Source: Leucaena leucocephala | Lineage: Eukaryota > Streptophyta > Magnoliopsida > Fabales > Fabaceae | Assembly: GCA_037074615.1 (NCBI GenBank) | Contig: CM073538.1 | Coordinates: 20,981,068 to 21,045,067, forward strand | DNA: 64,000 bases | Direction of reading: 5' to 3' | Shown here: piece after piece, positions 21,970 to 34,390 of the stretch | How positions within the stretch are numbered: position 1 is the stretch's first letter | Layout: every line of letters starts with the position of its first letter | Position numbers and translations under genes: made by a program | Notes under the pieces: generated by a model | The model's database searches: none | Seen by the model: the letters and a program-made list of their open reading frames with translations, nothing else | What the model was told of the DNA's origin: nothing

Positions 21970-24217
21970 AGTGAAATGTAAAAGCCGACAGTTGACGAGG
22001 AAACAAGACGCAAAGAGAGAGGAACATTTTTAATGTAGCAATTAGTTTTTATAATTGCGTTCACATTGCCAAAGGCATTATCTATTTATGTTTATATTAG
22101 TGAAGCTGTCTATGTAGTATGTACTAAAATAGTTGAGATTTGTAACGTATTAGTACAATCAAGCCACGTCCTACTTAAAGCCAAGTTATCAGTTCAAAAC
22201 ATATTAAAAAGTTCAAAACTTAAAAATAGGACCGACCACGAAGCCTGGATTTTGGTACGAAGGTTAGGTCAGAAAAGTTTTAAATATTGTATATATTTAT
22301 GGAATAGTTTTTAATTCCAAATCAAGATTTAGGGTTCTCTCTCTCTCTGTTTTTTTTTTCCCATCTTCTTGCTTAGGTTCAGACACACTCAATTCTAATA
22401 AAAAAGTTTACGAATTTAACTCCAATAATTGATAAATTATTTTTCATTTGGGTTACTATTTTATCATTATAACATTATTCATTTTTTTTAATGTTTTCCA
22501 TATTCATGATTTTTTCCCCTCTAACTTTTCTGTCGCTTCATTTTCTCTCCCCATCCGAAGGAAGCACGGGCATACTTAGTACTTATAAACCAAAAGAAAT
22601 GAAAATAAAAAAGGTGATTTTATAAATGTGAAATGTCTTTTTATATAATCATCCCTCTCTTGTTAATATAAAATTTATTTAATTAATTAAATTAAATTAA
22701 AAAAATTAGTTAATATAATAAACTCTTTTTAATCTTAATTATAAGATCTAATTAATTTTTTAAGAGAAATTAAAGAAGCTAAATAATCAATTAATTATAA
22801 CAAAATTCAACCCCTCATAATAAATTTATATTATATACTTTTAATATACACAAATTAATTAAATAACTATCATATTAATTATAATTAATTAATTTATTTA
22901 ATTTTATTAATCTATAAAAAAATTAACTAATTTTTATAATTAGAATATAAGTTAGTAGTTTTTTTAAAAATATATTAATTATTATATTAATTATTTTTTT
23001 AATTCCATCTCCCTCTCTCTTAATTATTATTGAAAAAGTATTTATAAAAATAATTTAAAAAACAATTAAAAAATAAGGAAAATAGAACTTATAAAGGAGT
23101 ATATACCTAAAAAGACAATAAGAAGAATAAATAACTATCGTTGATTAAATAATGGAAATATAATATTTTTTGTAAAAAATTCAATTATATAAAATGAAGA
23201 AAATTCTACCACTAAAATTGAATGATAGTGTCAAGAAATAGGGACATCCTGGCGCTAGGTACCAGGCGTGGATTTAGCTGGACATGGCCAACTTTAGACA
23301 GTTAAAATTGTATTTAGATAGATGTCATATCTGCATTAATACTGAAACTGTTTACCAACTCACGGCAACATAAATGCATGAAGGTCTGTATTCCTTAATT
23401 CTCCTATATTCAATTTCTGGAAAATGGGAATAGAGTTGACGGGAGGGTACTCCCTATAATTAAATCTCTACAGTATATGAGAGATTAATCTCTTATTGAT
23501 AGGACGGAGATATTCTGGTGCAAATAAAAAAAAAAAAACACTGAAACCGTTTGCCAAGTCAATGAAGAAGAAACAGGGGGAAGCACATGATCAGAGACAC
23601 ATGGGGAACAGGACAACGTTTGAAGTTTCTGAAATGGGGGATATTAAATGCATCTAATGCCGCCATGCCCTGACCCTCCCTCACAGGAGAAAAAATGGCC
23701 AATCAAATTGTTCAGACGGTGCCTCTCCTCCATGTTGGCCGCCTCTAACGGTCTCTCTCTCTCTCTCTCTCGGCAACGCCTTTGTTTATCCAAATTCCAA
23801 ATCAGTCAACCATGTCAGTAAACTAAAACCCCATGACTCATCACCTGCTGTCATTTCTAGGTAACCCTTTCCGTAATATAATAATACTACTACCTCCTAC
23901 TCCCCCAAATTTACGCTGATTCATCCTCAGATAATTTTATGTGGTTTTATGGCGGGCGTGAAAGTGAAAGATGCAGTTAGTTACTGCGAAGAAGATGGCG
24001 GTAAAAACGACGCTGTTCACCAAGCTAGAGACAGAAACCAGCGAGAAAGCGCGTTATTTTTATATAGGGTTCACAAATGTCTTCAGAACCAATAAATGTA
24101 AAATATTAACTGCAAAAGCAAGCTAACTGATAAAGCAGCCTCACTGGATTCAAGCTGGTCCTCATGGATTCCAATACTCTTTCCCCATTTTTCTAACGTT
24201 TTCCTCTCTCACTCTCC
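21970..24217. other. Intergenic region upstream of SnRK2
   Basis: Contains CT microsatellites (22337-22348 and 23753-23771) and Stowaway-like AT-rich repeats (22650-22990, with CAACCCCTCATAATAAATTT-type blocks). The proximal SnRK2 promoter lies from about 23800. ORF 22066-22314 has no recognisable product. Confidence 0.45.
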
Positions 24218-24240
24218 CACGTGCTCTCTCTCCTTATAAA
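24218..24240 (+). promoter_or_regulatory. G-box/ABRE core and TATA box of the SnRK2 gene
   Basis: A palindromic CACGTG (24218-24223) lies about 10 bp upstream of a TATA box TTATAAA (24234-24240), some 145 bp before the ATG. CACGTG is the core of G-box and ABRE elements bound by bZIP and bHLH factors. The binding factor is not known here. CT-rich stretches flank the TATA box. Confidence 0.5.
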
Positions 24241-24382
24241 CTGCCGTTTCAGCTCACTCCATTCCCACTCTCCAAATCACCTTCCTGCTTCGATTCCCAT
24301 CTCGATTTCTAAAATGCTGCTTTGAATTGATTTTGATACTCGCTTACTCGCACGCCATTTCTTCACAGTTCAATTCGTGGAT

Positions 24383-26560
24383 ATGGACAAGTACGAGACC
24401 GTCAAGGATTTGGGGGCTGGCAACTTTGGGGTCGCCAGGCTTATGAGGAACAAGGAGACCAAGGAACTCGTCGCCATGAAATACATCGATCGTGGCCACA
24501 AGGTTTGTCTCAGAACTAATCAAGTACTTCAGAAATGCTAGAAATTTGGGATTTACAAAATATTGCGTTTTGCTTTTCCTTCTTTACTCCAGGCAGCCAA
24601 TCAGATTAGAAGAAAGGCTTCTAGCTTCTTTCCCAGTTATGTGATTATATGTTCCTTTTTTGACTTCTGTGATTCTAAGAATTTTCTATTTGAATCCCAG
24701 ATTGACGAGAATGTAGCAAGGGAAATTATGAACCACAGGTCCCTTCGTCATCCCAATATAATCCGCTTCAAGGAGGCAAGCAATTTATTATTTTTTTAGT
24801 TCAATCATCGATGGGTACCATATGTAGTCTAATTTCAATTTGGTTCTGATTTTTCAGGTGGTTTTGACTCCCACTCATTTGGCTATAGTAATGGAGTATG
24901 CAGCTGGAGGGGAGCTCTTTGAGAGGATCTGTACTGCTGGCAGGTTCAGTGAAGATGAGGTAAATAATAATTTCACATACTCTTCTTGCTTTCAATGTCA
25001 TTGTTTCTATTAATATGATTGTAATCTATCATTTTATCTCCTTTGTTATTTTTTTTTTCCAGGCTAGATATTTCTTTCAGCAGCTGATCTCTGGTGTCAA
25101 TTTCTGTCATGCCATGGTATAATCATATCATACTCAAGTTTCTAAGAATTAATGTAAATTACACTCACATTTTTCTCAAAGTACACTCTGATATAGCTTA
25201 AGCTTTTACCTTCATTTTTTAGCAAATATGCCACAGAGATTTGAAGCTGGAAAATACTCTTCTAGATGGAAGCCCTGCGCCTCGCTTGAAGATTTGTGAC
25301 TTCGGTTATTCCAAGGTTTTGCCTTCAATATCATCACATTTTATTGGTTCAAATAATAACTTCGCCAGCATTATAGACTTGTAATAGTTATTTTACTGCT
25401 TATTATTTCTGGTGTAGTCATCTTTGCTGCATTCGCGACCCAAATCAACTGTTGGAACTCCCGCTTACATAGCCCCTGAAGTCCTTTCTAGGCGCGAGTA
25501 TGATGGCAAGGTAAGATATAGATATGTGTGCTGGTTTATCTAGATTTGGTTATTTAGATTTCATTTTGTTGGCTTATACTTCACTCATTTATCATTTCTG
25601 GTTTTGCTACATTTTTTCTCTTATAAGACAACTCAAAGAAGTGATTTTGATTATCTTAAGTGGATTTTTCAGTGGTTATGTTATAATCCCCATGTTTAAC
25701 TGTAAGTATGATCATTTTTTTTCCCTTCTGTTGTTGCCATTGTTTAGTTGGCTGATGTATGGTCATGTGGGGTGACTCTCTATGTCATGCTGGTTGGAGC
25801 ATATCCCTTTGAGGACCAGGCAGATCCCAGGAATTTTAGGAAAACAATTCAGGTATGTTATGTTAAGCCTTATTGATGCTGATTTTTGTACTGTTTCAAA
25901 TGTAATTTTCACACCATTCATATCCCCCTTTTCGGTCCTATTCTGCAGCGCATAATGGCTGTCCAATACAAAATCCCTGATTACGTCCACATATCTCAAG
26001 ATTGCAGACACCTCCTTTCTCGTATATTTGTCGCAAATCCGTTGAAGGCAAGTTTTGATGTTTGAAGTGACTTAAATATTTGCTGTTATAGCAATCGTGT
26101 TAAACTGTCGTGCTATGTTACTAATGGACTCTATTATGTTCTACAAGTATGTGGCTGTTAACTATATTGTGTTTTCTTGTCAATTATGGACCTTCATGAC
26201 AGTGAATAGAAAATAACAGAAAATTTGTTTGTAAACCAAGCCTCTCTGTTGTTGAATATTTATATAAAAGAGAGGGGTTGTAAAATTGATACTCCCTTTA
26301 GTTCTTAATATAAGAGCTAATTGGGGGGTTTAGATTTTGTCCAAAATATAAGACCTTAATCCAGGTTATCCCTCGAATTTATATTTTTTTTTATCAAAAT
26401 ATCCCTATTGATTGCATACATTAAGAGGTTTCTATCCAAGATAGTCAGGATGAAACATAGCATTTTAGGAAAACTAAACTATAATTGTTATAAGTAACTA
26501 ATATAACTAATTTCTTTAATCTATCTAAATTAGTTATTTAATTGTTATATTAAGGATAAT

Positions 26561-26597
<37 letters not shown>

Positions 26598-27191
26598 TTT
26601 GTGAACACTGGTTATATGTTTAACTTTAACATTCAATGAATTGACTGAATATCTAGTTACATTTCATTTCCTGCTTAACAGTCAGTGTAATCATATAGTT
26701 TTGACATCTCTACATCTCCCCCAGGTTGCGCGGCCAATATTATTAAAATGTGATTGTTATAGAACAAGATGCTGCAGAAAATTTTAATGCTCTACATTTG
26801 GGATGACTTATCAATATCCTGTTTTCTATGGAGCTAATTGCTGGGCCATTTTCTTTATTTCTTGCAGAGAATAACTCTCAAGGAAATCAAGCACCACCCA
26901 TGGTTTTTAAAGAACCTTCCAAGGGAGCTAACTGAATCAGCTCAAGCCACCTATTATCAGAGAGACAACCCAAGCTTTTCCGTTCAAAGTGTGGAGGAGA
27001 TAATGAAAATTGTGGGAGAAGCTAGAAACCCACCTCCTGTATCTAGACCTATCAAAGGTTTTGGCTGGGAAGGTGAAGAAGATGAAGGTGAAGATGAGGA
27101 AGCTGGGGTGCAGGAAGAGGAGGGTGAAGAAGATGAATATGACAAAAGGGTCAAGGAGGCTCATGCCAGTGGAGAATTTCAAGTCAGTTAA
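24383..27191 (+). CDS. SnRK2.4-like: SnRK2 protein kinase, group 1 (SnRK2.4/2.10-like), 354 aa
   Basis: Nine exons: 24383-24502, 24701-24775, 24858-24959, 25063-25116, 25223-25315, 25418-25510, 25748-25852, 25949-26047 and 26868-27191. All junctions are phase 0, and each piece matches the kinase without gap. Visible motifs are the glycine loop GAGNFGVA (11-18), Lys33 in VAMKYI, catalytic HRDLKLEN (Asp123), DFG (Asp143), the activation segment RPKSTVGTPAYIAPE with Ser158 at the position activated in SnRK2s, and a C-terminal acidic tail rich in Glu. SnRK2s are plant Ser/Thr kinases of osmotic-stress and ABA signalling. The Glu-rich tail and overall spelling place it in group 1 (osmotic- and salt-activated, ABA-insensitive). 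Introns 2 (24776-24857) and 8 (26048-26867) begin with GC rather than GT. No defect seen. Confidence 0.96.
26280..26545. repeat. Stowaway-like MITE remnant in SnRK2 intron 8
   Basis: It starts ACTCCCTTTAGTTCTTAATA and resembles the left end of the Stowaway element at 51100. The right end is not clear. Confidence 0.45.
26563..26595. repeat. (GT)n microsatellite in SnRK2 intron 8
   Basis: About 16 GT dinucleotides without interruption. Confidence 0.95.
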
Positions 27192-28011
27192 ACAGTATAA
27201 TGCTTGTTTATTTTTTTTTTAAAAAAGAAATTAGAAGTCACCTATTATTATGTGTATTATAATTAATGAACTGCTATCAACTGGCAATGTATTCTAGCTT
27301 TATGGTCTTGTTCATATGATTTACTACTTGTATCATCAAGAACATGCATCTGAACAATAGTTGTCTTATTGCATCCTAGATTACTCTATCCTTTTTAATC
27401 CCTTGGCACCTCAAATTTATCCTTTCTTCATTGGCTGACTATAGATCAGATTCATAATTATGTACCCTTTTTAATTCTTAATATAAGAGTTAGTTGATTA
27501 ATTTAAGTAGATTTAGGAAGCTAAATAGATCAGTTAATTATGATCAAATCCAACCTCAAGACAAATTCATATTATATACTCCTTAATCTACTCAAATTAG
27601 TTAATTAGCTCTTCTATGGTTATAATTAATTGATTTAGTTGGATTCTTTAATCTTCCCAAATTAGTCAACTAGTTTTTAGAGATAATAATAAATTATTGT
27701 ATGGAAATATCATATGCTATACTCTTATTACCAGAATCTGTTAAGTAATGTGCAAGAGAAATGGAAAATATAATCATTTTTATACAGAGATCCTAATGTT
27801 GAGCAATGTACATACATCAAACTAATGAGATATCAATACAGAGCGACGTGTAATAGGTCACATCCAATGACCTACAAAATAATTCTTAATTTCTGCACCA
27901 AAAGATAAACAATGTTTTAATTATGGTGGTCATCACACTCATTACAGTTCCAGCATGACAAAATCTACATTCTGTGAACTACATGGTGCAAATGCATCTG
28001 TGAATATGGTG
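27192..28011. other. Space between convergent SnRK2 and GT47-1, with a Stowaway-like MITE
   Basis: SnRK2 and GT47-1 converge, so both 3' UTRs lie here. A Stowaway-like repeat occupies about 27466-27690 (TTAATTCTTAATATAAGAGT at one end, a GATCAAATCCAACCTCAAGA block inside). 27880-27960 resembles 30835-30890 beyond the first GT47 unit, so it belongs to the tandem duplication. Confidence 0.5.
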
Positions 28012-29944
28012 TCACTGATGATGTTGAATTTGGACATTCAACCTCCTGAGCCATACAGAATGAATGGTCATATGAAAAACATCAAATCTCTCTGGAGGTT
28101 CATTGGGAACAAAATGTCTCTGTACCAGTTTTACTCTTCTCTGCATTCTCAGGTACTGTCTCTGAGAAATATCCATTAGTATCTTCTTTATGTTTGGTAT
28201 GTCCTTTACATCTATCTGCACTGAAAATGACTTCCAATTCAAAACATCGCTGAAGGGTGGGACATAGCTATATGAAATTAGAACAGGGACACATTCTGCA
28301 AATATGGCTTCCACTATTCTGGGGCTTGCTACTTCATACCCACTTGGACACAGGCAGAATCTGCTTCTTCTGAGCTTATTATAGTAAGATACACCCTTGG
28401 GAAATTCATCATAGACCTGCACATCTTGGTCTTTGTCTTTCCATTGCAGGAGAAGTAGGTACCTTATATGGCCATGAAGGTGTCCCGCGAAGAAAGCAAG
28501 GATGTTCCTACGAGATGGAGGGTACCCTCCTAATAATCCTGTGATTTCCCCTGTTTCAAGATTGATTTCAGGTAGTGAAACATCCTTTGTAGGGTTGAAT
28601 CCTTCTGATGTATTTGCATTGCACAGAACCCTTATGGAGTTGTGGAATAATTGAGGTACGTAAGAAGATGTACTAGGCCCCTGTGAAAAATTTCCAGAGA
28701 TTTCATTATAAACCAACAACATGCACACAATTGGAAGCTTAAGTAGTGGAGAACGATATTTTCTAAATAAAAGTTCGTACTTTTAGGATCAACAGGCTCG
28801 TTTCATTCTCTGTTTTCCAGATCCATATCAGATTACGTTCTAATTTTGGCAGAAAAACTAGGATAAACAATCACAATTCAAACGTGGAGATGCATAAAAG
28901 TCTGGAGTTTGAAAACTAGTTTCGTTTCATGTCATATGATGCTCTATTTCTAGTGCCAAAATGAGAGAGAGAGAGAGAGATTTTCTTACCCAATCATGGC
29001 AAGAGAGCATGAAATGATCAAATCCCCTGCTTCGATTCCAGAAGGGGTATTTGTCGGATATGGTTTGTACGTAGTCTATCACAGATAGACCAATGGAATT
29101 GGTATCCCCAGAGGGGGTAAAAAGATGTGCCACCATCATAACAACACTGAAGGGCAAGAAGTACACAAAAGCTTCGTCTGGATCATCAGTACGATAATAC
29201 TTCCCCTTTTCGATTTCGTGTATGAATCTTCCTTCTATCGAGTATATGCTCTTGCATGGACCGTCATGGAACAACGGCGGCTCCCCTTCCTCGTACACAA
29301 ATATCTTGAACATCTTCTCCATCTCCAGGTAACTCCTGTGAAAAGCATTTGGGTTTCTGTAAACTGGGCCTTTAGGAACATAGTCTGGGTCTTTGTGTGT
29401 TGATGTCAAGCTTCGAACTTGGCAAGCTTCTCTAATGGAAGATCTCACTTGGGCCAATCTTGCTTGAATCTTTTTCAGCTTCTTGTCCTTCGTCTGATAA
29501 GTAATGCTCACTTCTTTTGTGACTTTACGATTCAATTCTTCGACAAGCTTTTCACCTCCCTAAAGGCCCACCAACAAAAGGAAAAGATGAGAAAGTACCC
29601 TACATAGAAAGAAAGAGAAAGAGAAGTTGAATACTGAAACAGTTCTGATATGGAGTTCTCACAATGTTCTTGGAAGTAGCCGTTTTGATTTGTACCAAAC
29701 CAGATGAAACTCGAGCTTCTGATATTTCTGTGGAATCTGAAGTATTAACAGGAGATGGAGAACATATATGTGGAGCTTCTTCTTCGTTTAAATTAGAGGA
29801 TGCTGAGAAAATCCTCCGAGGAACAATGGCTGAAGAGAAACTTGGGGAGAAACCAATCAAGAAAGCAAGAAATAATGAAGATGCGAGTATGATGAACAGA
29901 ACCAGAGAATCAAAAGACAAAGCGTGATTTTCAGAAGCTCTCAT
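28012..29944 (-). CDS. GT47 exostosin-family glycosyltransferase 1, 506 aa
   Basis: Three exons: 29944-29663, 29559-28990 and 28680-28012, all phase 0 with GT-AG introns; the stop is at 28012-28014. I chose the ATG at 29944 because MRASENH (or MRVSENH) is shared by the paralogs. Exon 1 gives a short cytosolic tail and a hydrophobic anchor (about 13-32), then a low-conservation Ser/Pro-rich stem, the layout of a type II Golgi protein. Exons 2 and 3 carry the exostosin domain: GPVYRNPNAFHRSYLEMEKM, FVYEEGEPPLFHDGP, DPDEAFVYFLPFS, CHDWGPSTS, RSRFCLCPSGYEVASPRIVE, then NWKSFSVQI. The family transfers sugars to cell-wall polysaccharides or glycoproteins; donor and acceptor are unknown. Residue 421 is Tyr (VLISYSYVPPF) where both paralogs have Asp. 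It is the first of a tandem cluster. Confidence 0.92.
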
Positions 29945-31118
29945 TTTTAGTTCTCCACACAGCAATGAGCAGTAAGCTACGAAGTAATATGGGGATGGGA
30001 TTCATTTCTTGGTGCCTAGAGATTCTTTCCTACATAATCAGTTATTCTTAGATACTGAGATTTGTAAAATGAAAGAAGCAAAGGTACCTTATAACAGTTT
30101 TAACAATTTTATTTAATTTTCGAAATTGTTTATGTAATCTATGATAACGAGAACTTACCCCAGGAATGCACCGGGGATATATTTATTCTCTTGTAATTTT
30201 TTTTATCGATAAGTAAATTTTCTTTAAATGGAATAGGAAGCGATAAGTAATTTAATATAGATAATGAATGCGATTTTTTTAGGATGTTCATGGTTAAATA
30301 TAATTTTGTTGTCTGGTAAATATATATATATAATATTATTCATTGTTCCACGTGTAAATTTACGTTGTTTTAAAGGTAAACAGTACTCCTTTCAGTTATT
30401 AATATAAGTATAATACAATTTATATTATAAATTATATTTTATATTAAGGATAAAGATAATATTAAATATATTTTTAATTACTAATAAACTTGTGTTACTC
30501 ACAATTTGATTAATAACTTTGTGTTATACGAGTGGTAAATTTGAGGACATCCTTAATACTCCCTAGTCCTTATCATAATAATCTCCTACATATTTTATAA
30601 TATAACATGTATGGTTTAAAACATTAATTTTTTCATATAAAAAACATTGTTTTTTCTCCATGGTATCCCTAAATAATTATAAATTTTTTTATTAATTAAA
30701 TAAACTCTTTTAATTAATAATTTTATTGAGGTTAATTTTAATATTTTAATTTAATAATATATGAAATTTTTAATTAAACTCAAAATCATCCATTTCTCAC
30801 TCGCTAGTCTAGCTAGGTACATATTGTACTTACAAAAGAATTCTTCATTTCTACTCCAAAAGACAAACAATGTTTTAGCTAGGATTTATTCCAGGGGCTA
30901 GTCTCTAACTACAATTAATCGTCTAATCACTCACCATTATTGTATCCTATAAACAAATGGTCTGCAATCTTGCATGGAACCAGAGCCTCTGCCATTTCAC
31001 GAAGCTCCAATATGGAACAAAAAAGAGTAGCCGAATGCGTAAACAGAGATGCTGTTTTTAATATTGGAACTCATGATTTCTAAGTTACGTGATAGCAATC
31101 TTTACCTTCTGTGGAATA
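29945..31118. other. GT47-1 promoter and duplicated 3' flank of the next unit
   Basis: 29945-30300 is the GT47-1 upstream region; it recurs near 37447-37830 and in part at 35760-35860. 30890-31118 is a downstream flank that recurs at about 38190-38500 next to GT47-2. Between them lies AT-rich MITE-like sequence (30390-30790). No other gene. Confidence 0.6.
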
Positions 31119-33533
31119 CATCTGTGAATTGAATGTGATACTGGTGTTGAAGAACTTGGACATTCAACCTCCTGAGCCATATGGAATGAGTGATCATATG
31201 AAAAACATCAAATCTCTTTGGAGGATCATTGGGAACAAAATGTCTCTGCACAACTTTCACTCTTCTCTGCATTCTCAGGTAGTCTCTGAGGAATCTCCAT
31301 CAGAATCTTCTTTATGCTTGGTATGTCCTTTACATCTATCTGCACTGAAAATGACTTCCAATTCAAAACATCACTGAAGGGTGGCACATAGCTATCTGAT
31401 ATCAAAACAGGGACACATTCTGCAAATATGGCTTCCAGTATTCTGGGGCTTGCTACTTCATACCCACTTGGACACAGGCAGAATCTGCTGCTTCTTAGCT
31501 TATTATAGTAAGATAAACCCTTGGGAAGTTGATCATAGACCTGCACATCTTGGTCTTTGTCTTTCCATCGTTGGAAAAGAAGGTACTTTATGTGGCCATG
31601 AAGACGACCTGCGAAGAAAGCGAGAATGTTCCTGCGAGATGGAGAGGGGCCTCCTAGTAATCCGGTAAATTCGCCTGTTCTGAGATTGATTTCAGGCAGT
31701 GAAGCATCTTTTGCAGGGTTGAATCCTTCTGATGTATTTGTATTGCATAGTACCCCTTATGGAATTGTGGAATAATGCAGGTACGAAAGAAGACGAAAGA
31801 GGGCCCTGTCATGTAATATTTCCAAACATTTTCATTGAAACGTCAATAAGGTACAAGGTTGACTAGCAGGGCATGATGTTTCTATATAAATAAAAGTTTT
31901 AACTTTGAAAAGCAATTTAACTAGGATCAACTAAGGCTTTAATTTTTCCTGAGTGATATGCTCTTTGTTTTTTTAATATATAACAGGCAGAATGATGTTA
32001 ATAAGTAATCAAGTACACTAAAATGTGCTACAAACAGGAGGATAAGGGAAAAGATTAACTTTTGAAACAAAGGGGGAGAGGCGGTGGAAACAGAAACTTC
32101 GAAGAACAATTTGAGTTGAGTGCTCACGTCCCTCAAAATGACATTGTTTGAGGAAGCAGAAAACTGATTAGGATCAATCATTCTTTTGTTGATGCATATA
32201 AATTCCAAATTCTTCCTATCAGAAGCCAGGACATCTCTTTTACTATAAATCCCATGAGAGAGAGAGTGAGAGAGAGATTCTTATTACCCAATCATGGCAA
32301 GAGAGCATGAAATGGTCAAGTCCCATCTTCGATTCCAGAAGGGGTATTTCTGGGATATAGTATGTACGTAGTCTCTGACAGAAGGGCCAATGGATCTGTA
32401 ATTATTGGTCACTCTATAAATAGATTCCACCAACATAACCACACTGAACGGCAAGAAATAAACAAAACCTTCATCTGGATCTTTAGTAAGATAATACTTG
32501 CCCTTTTCGATTTCGTGTATGAATCTCCCTTAGCTCATGTATATTCCTGCATGGTCCATCATGGAACATCGGAGGATCCCCTTCCTCGTACACATATCTT
32601 GAACACCTTCTCCATCTCTAGGTAACTCCTATATGTCCACAATTTATCATAATTAACCACAGTTATTTATAGTCATGCCCTTAATATATATATATATATA
32701 TATGATATAATTCTAGAGTTAGTTTTGATTCTAAAGATAAGACAGCTTAATGTCTTATATTTATCAAATTTTTTTAAATTATTTCTATTTATATTTACTC
32801 AACAATAATTATATTAGAGAAAAAATAAAAAAATAAAAAAAGATGATTATGATATTTTATATCACACTAACTAAACTAACTTCTATAATCTATATCAATA
32901 CAGGTGGAGTAGCGGTGGAGTACTATGCTACGTGCTTTCATTTGTGATGAAGAAGAGTTATAATTTGTACCTGTGAAAGCATTAGGGTTTCTGTAAACTG
33001 GGCCTTGAGGAACGTAGTCTGGGTCGTGGTGGGTTGATGTCAAGTTTCGAACTTTGCTAGCTTCTTTAATGGAAGATCTCACTCTGGCCAATCTTGCTTC
33101 AATCATTTTCAGTTTCTTGTCCTTCGTCTGGTTCAATATTTCTGCGTTCAGCTTTTCGCCTTCCTAAAGGCCCACCAACGAAGAAGAAGGATATGAGAAA
33201 TTAAAGTATACCCTACAAAGAAAGGAAGTTGAATATTACTGAAACAGTTCTAATATACGCAGTTATTCTCACAAAGTTCTTGGAAGTATTAACAGATGAA
33301 GCTTGAGCTTCTGATATTTCTGTTGAATCTAAAGTATTAACAGGACGTGGAAAATATGGAGCTTGTTCCTCGTCTGAATTCGAGGGTGATGAGAAAATAC
33401 TGGGAATAACAATTGCTGACGAGAAACTTGAGAAGAAACCAGAGATAAAGGAAAGGAAGAATAATGAAGATGTCAGAACGATGACCAGACCCAGAGAATT
33501 AAAAGAGACTCTGTGATTTTCAGAAGCTCTCAT
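31119..33533 (-). pseudogene. GT47 exostosin-family pseudogene, middle copy
   Basis: It has the same three-exon layout as its neighbours: exon 1 33533-33273 (still open, MRASENHRVSFNS), exon 2 33163-32288, exon 3 about 31795-31119. It is broken by several indels: a 2-bp loss near 31279 in the QRQYLRMQRR coding stretch, an extra C near 31755 in the IRVLCN stretch, a lost T just before the insertion at 32970, and small deletions in the 32530-32600 stretch. Exon 2 also carries a 342-bp segment (32629-32970) with intron-like GT and AG ends that is absent from both intact paralogs. Exon 3 still shows RSSRFCLCPSGYEVASPRIL and VLISDSYVPPF. Confidence 0.9.
32629..32970 (-). other. Intron-like GT-AG insertion within GT47 pseudogene exon 2
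   Basis: On the minus strand the sequence reads GCTTTCACAG, then GTACAAATTATAAC, and after 342 bp ends GGACATATAG followed by GAGTTACC. Removing GT through AG restores the exact CACAGGAGTTACC junction of the two intact paralogs. It contains an AT-rich part with an (AT)n run (about 32687-32702). It is either an ancestral intron lost in the paralogs or a newly gained one. Confidence 0.8.
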
Positions 33534-33681
33534 GTTTAGTTCTTCACGGCATCTTCTTCACCTATCGCCATTCTCTCTATTCAGTATTGAGCTGTGAACA
33601 AGGAGGTAATGTGGGGCTGATATTGATTTAATTTCTTGGTGCCCAGATATTCTTCAGAGACAGACGTGTAATAAGAGAATC

Positions 33682-33684
<3 letters not shown>

Positions 33685-33718
<34 letters not shown>
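33685..33718. repeat. (AT)n microsatellite
   Basis: About 16-17 AT dinucleotides upstream of the GT47 pseudogene. Confidence 0.95.
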
Positions 33719-33720
<2 letters not shown>

Positions 33721-33756
33721 CAATTTTATTTAACTATTGATATGTAAATGATATTT

Positions 33757-34220
33757 AGTGCCTGGTTTTGATTAAAACTAAAGTTTTAAGAGGGCTTATG
33801 GCCTAAATTTTGGTTTGAAAAAATTTTAAAATAAATAATCATATTTATTCCAATATGATTTTGGACCAAAATATGATTTAAAATTAAAGTTTTGTATAAA
33901 TTTCTAAGACTAGTTTTTGAAATAGTAAAAAAGTTTATGAACTATCTAATTATTAATTTACCTTTATTTTTTCTTACACTCTCTCTCCTCTCTCTTTTCA
34001 ACATTATTTCTTCTCTCCTCTCTCCTCTCTTTTACTTTTAATTAAACCATATAAATTTTAGTAATTTACTAATAATAAAAATATTTCTAGAAATAACTAT
34101 TTAAACACTTATTTATTCAAAACTACTTTTTTCTTCTTCATAAACTCTTCTCTAAAAGTCAATTTTTAAAAAATCTTTTTTTCACAAGTTATTTTTAAAA
34201 AATTTATCCAAACATGCACT
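33757..34220. repeat. Long MITE with pyrimidine-rich core, copy 4
   Basis: It begins TAGTGCCTGGTTTTGATT and ends TTTATCCAAACATGCACTTA, with the family blocks TTTTAAAATAAATAATCATA and TTATGAACTATCTAATTATT and a CT-rich core (about 33980-34030). It lies in the promoter of the GT47 pseudogene. Confidence 0.7.
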
Positions 34221-34390
34221 TAAAAAGGCCTTTATATTTTTTCCCTAGATTATTGGAACTAGTTTCAGTTTCATTGTTACCAGGTGCTCATAATCTCACC
34301 ATTTTAATACAGTTTCAACATCTTAAATTAAAAATTTCCAGTTAATAAATTCAAATAAAAAATCTTTTAAAAAATTGACAGTTAAGAAAT

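Noticed and set aside
24563..24799. ORF spanning SnRK2 intron 1 and exon 2
   Set aside because: It reads through the intron; only the IDENVAREIMNHRS part belongs to the kinase.
29125..29403. Plus-strand ORFs opposite GT47 exon 2 (also 40150-40557 and 32362-32625)
   Set aside because: They are antisense shadows of a conserved coding exon and recur in each paralog for that reason.
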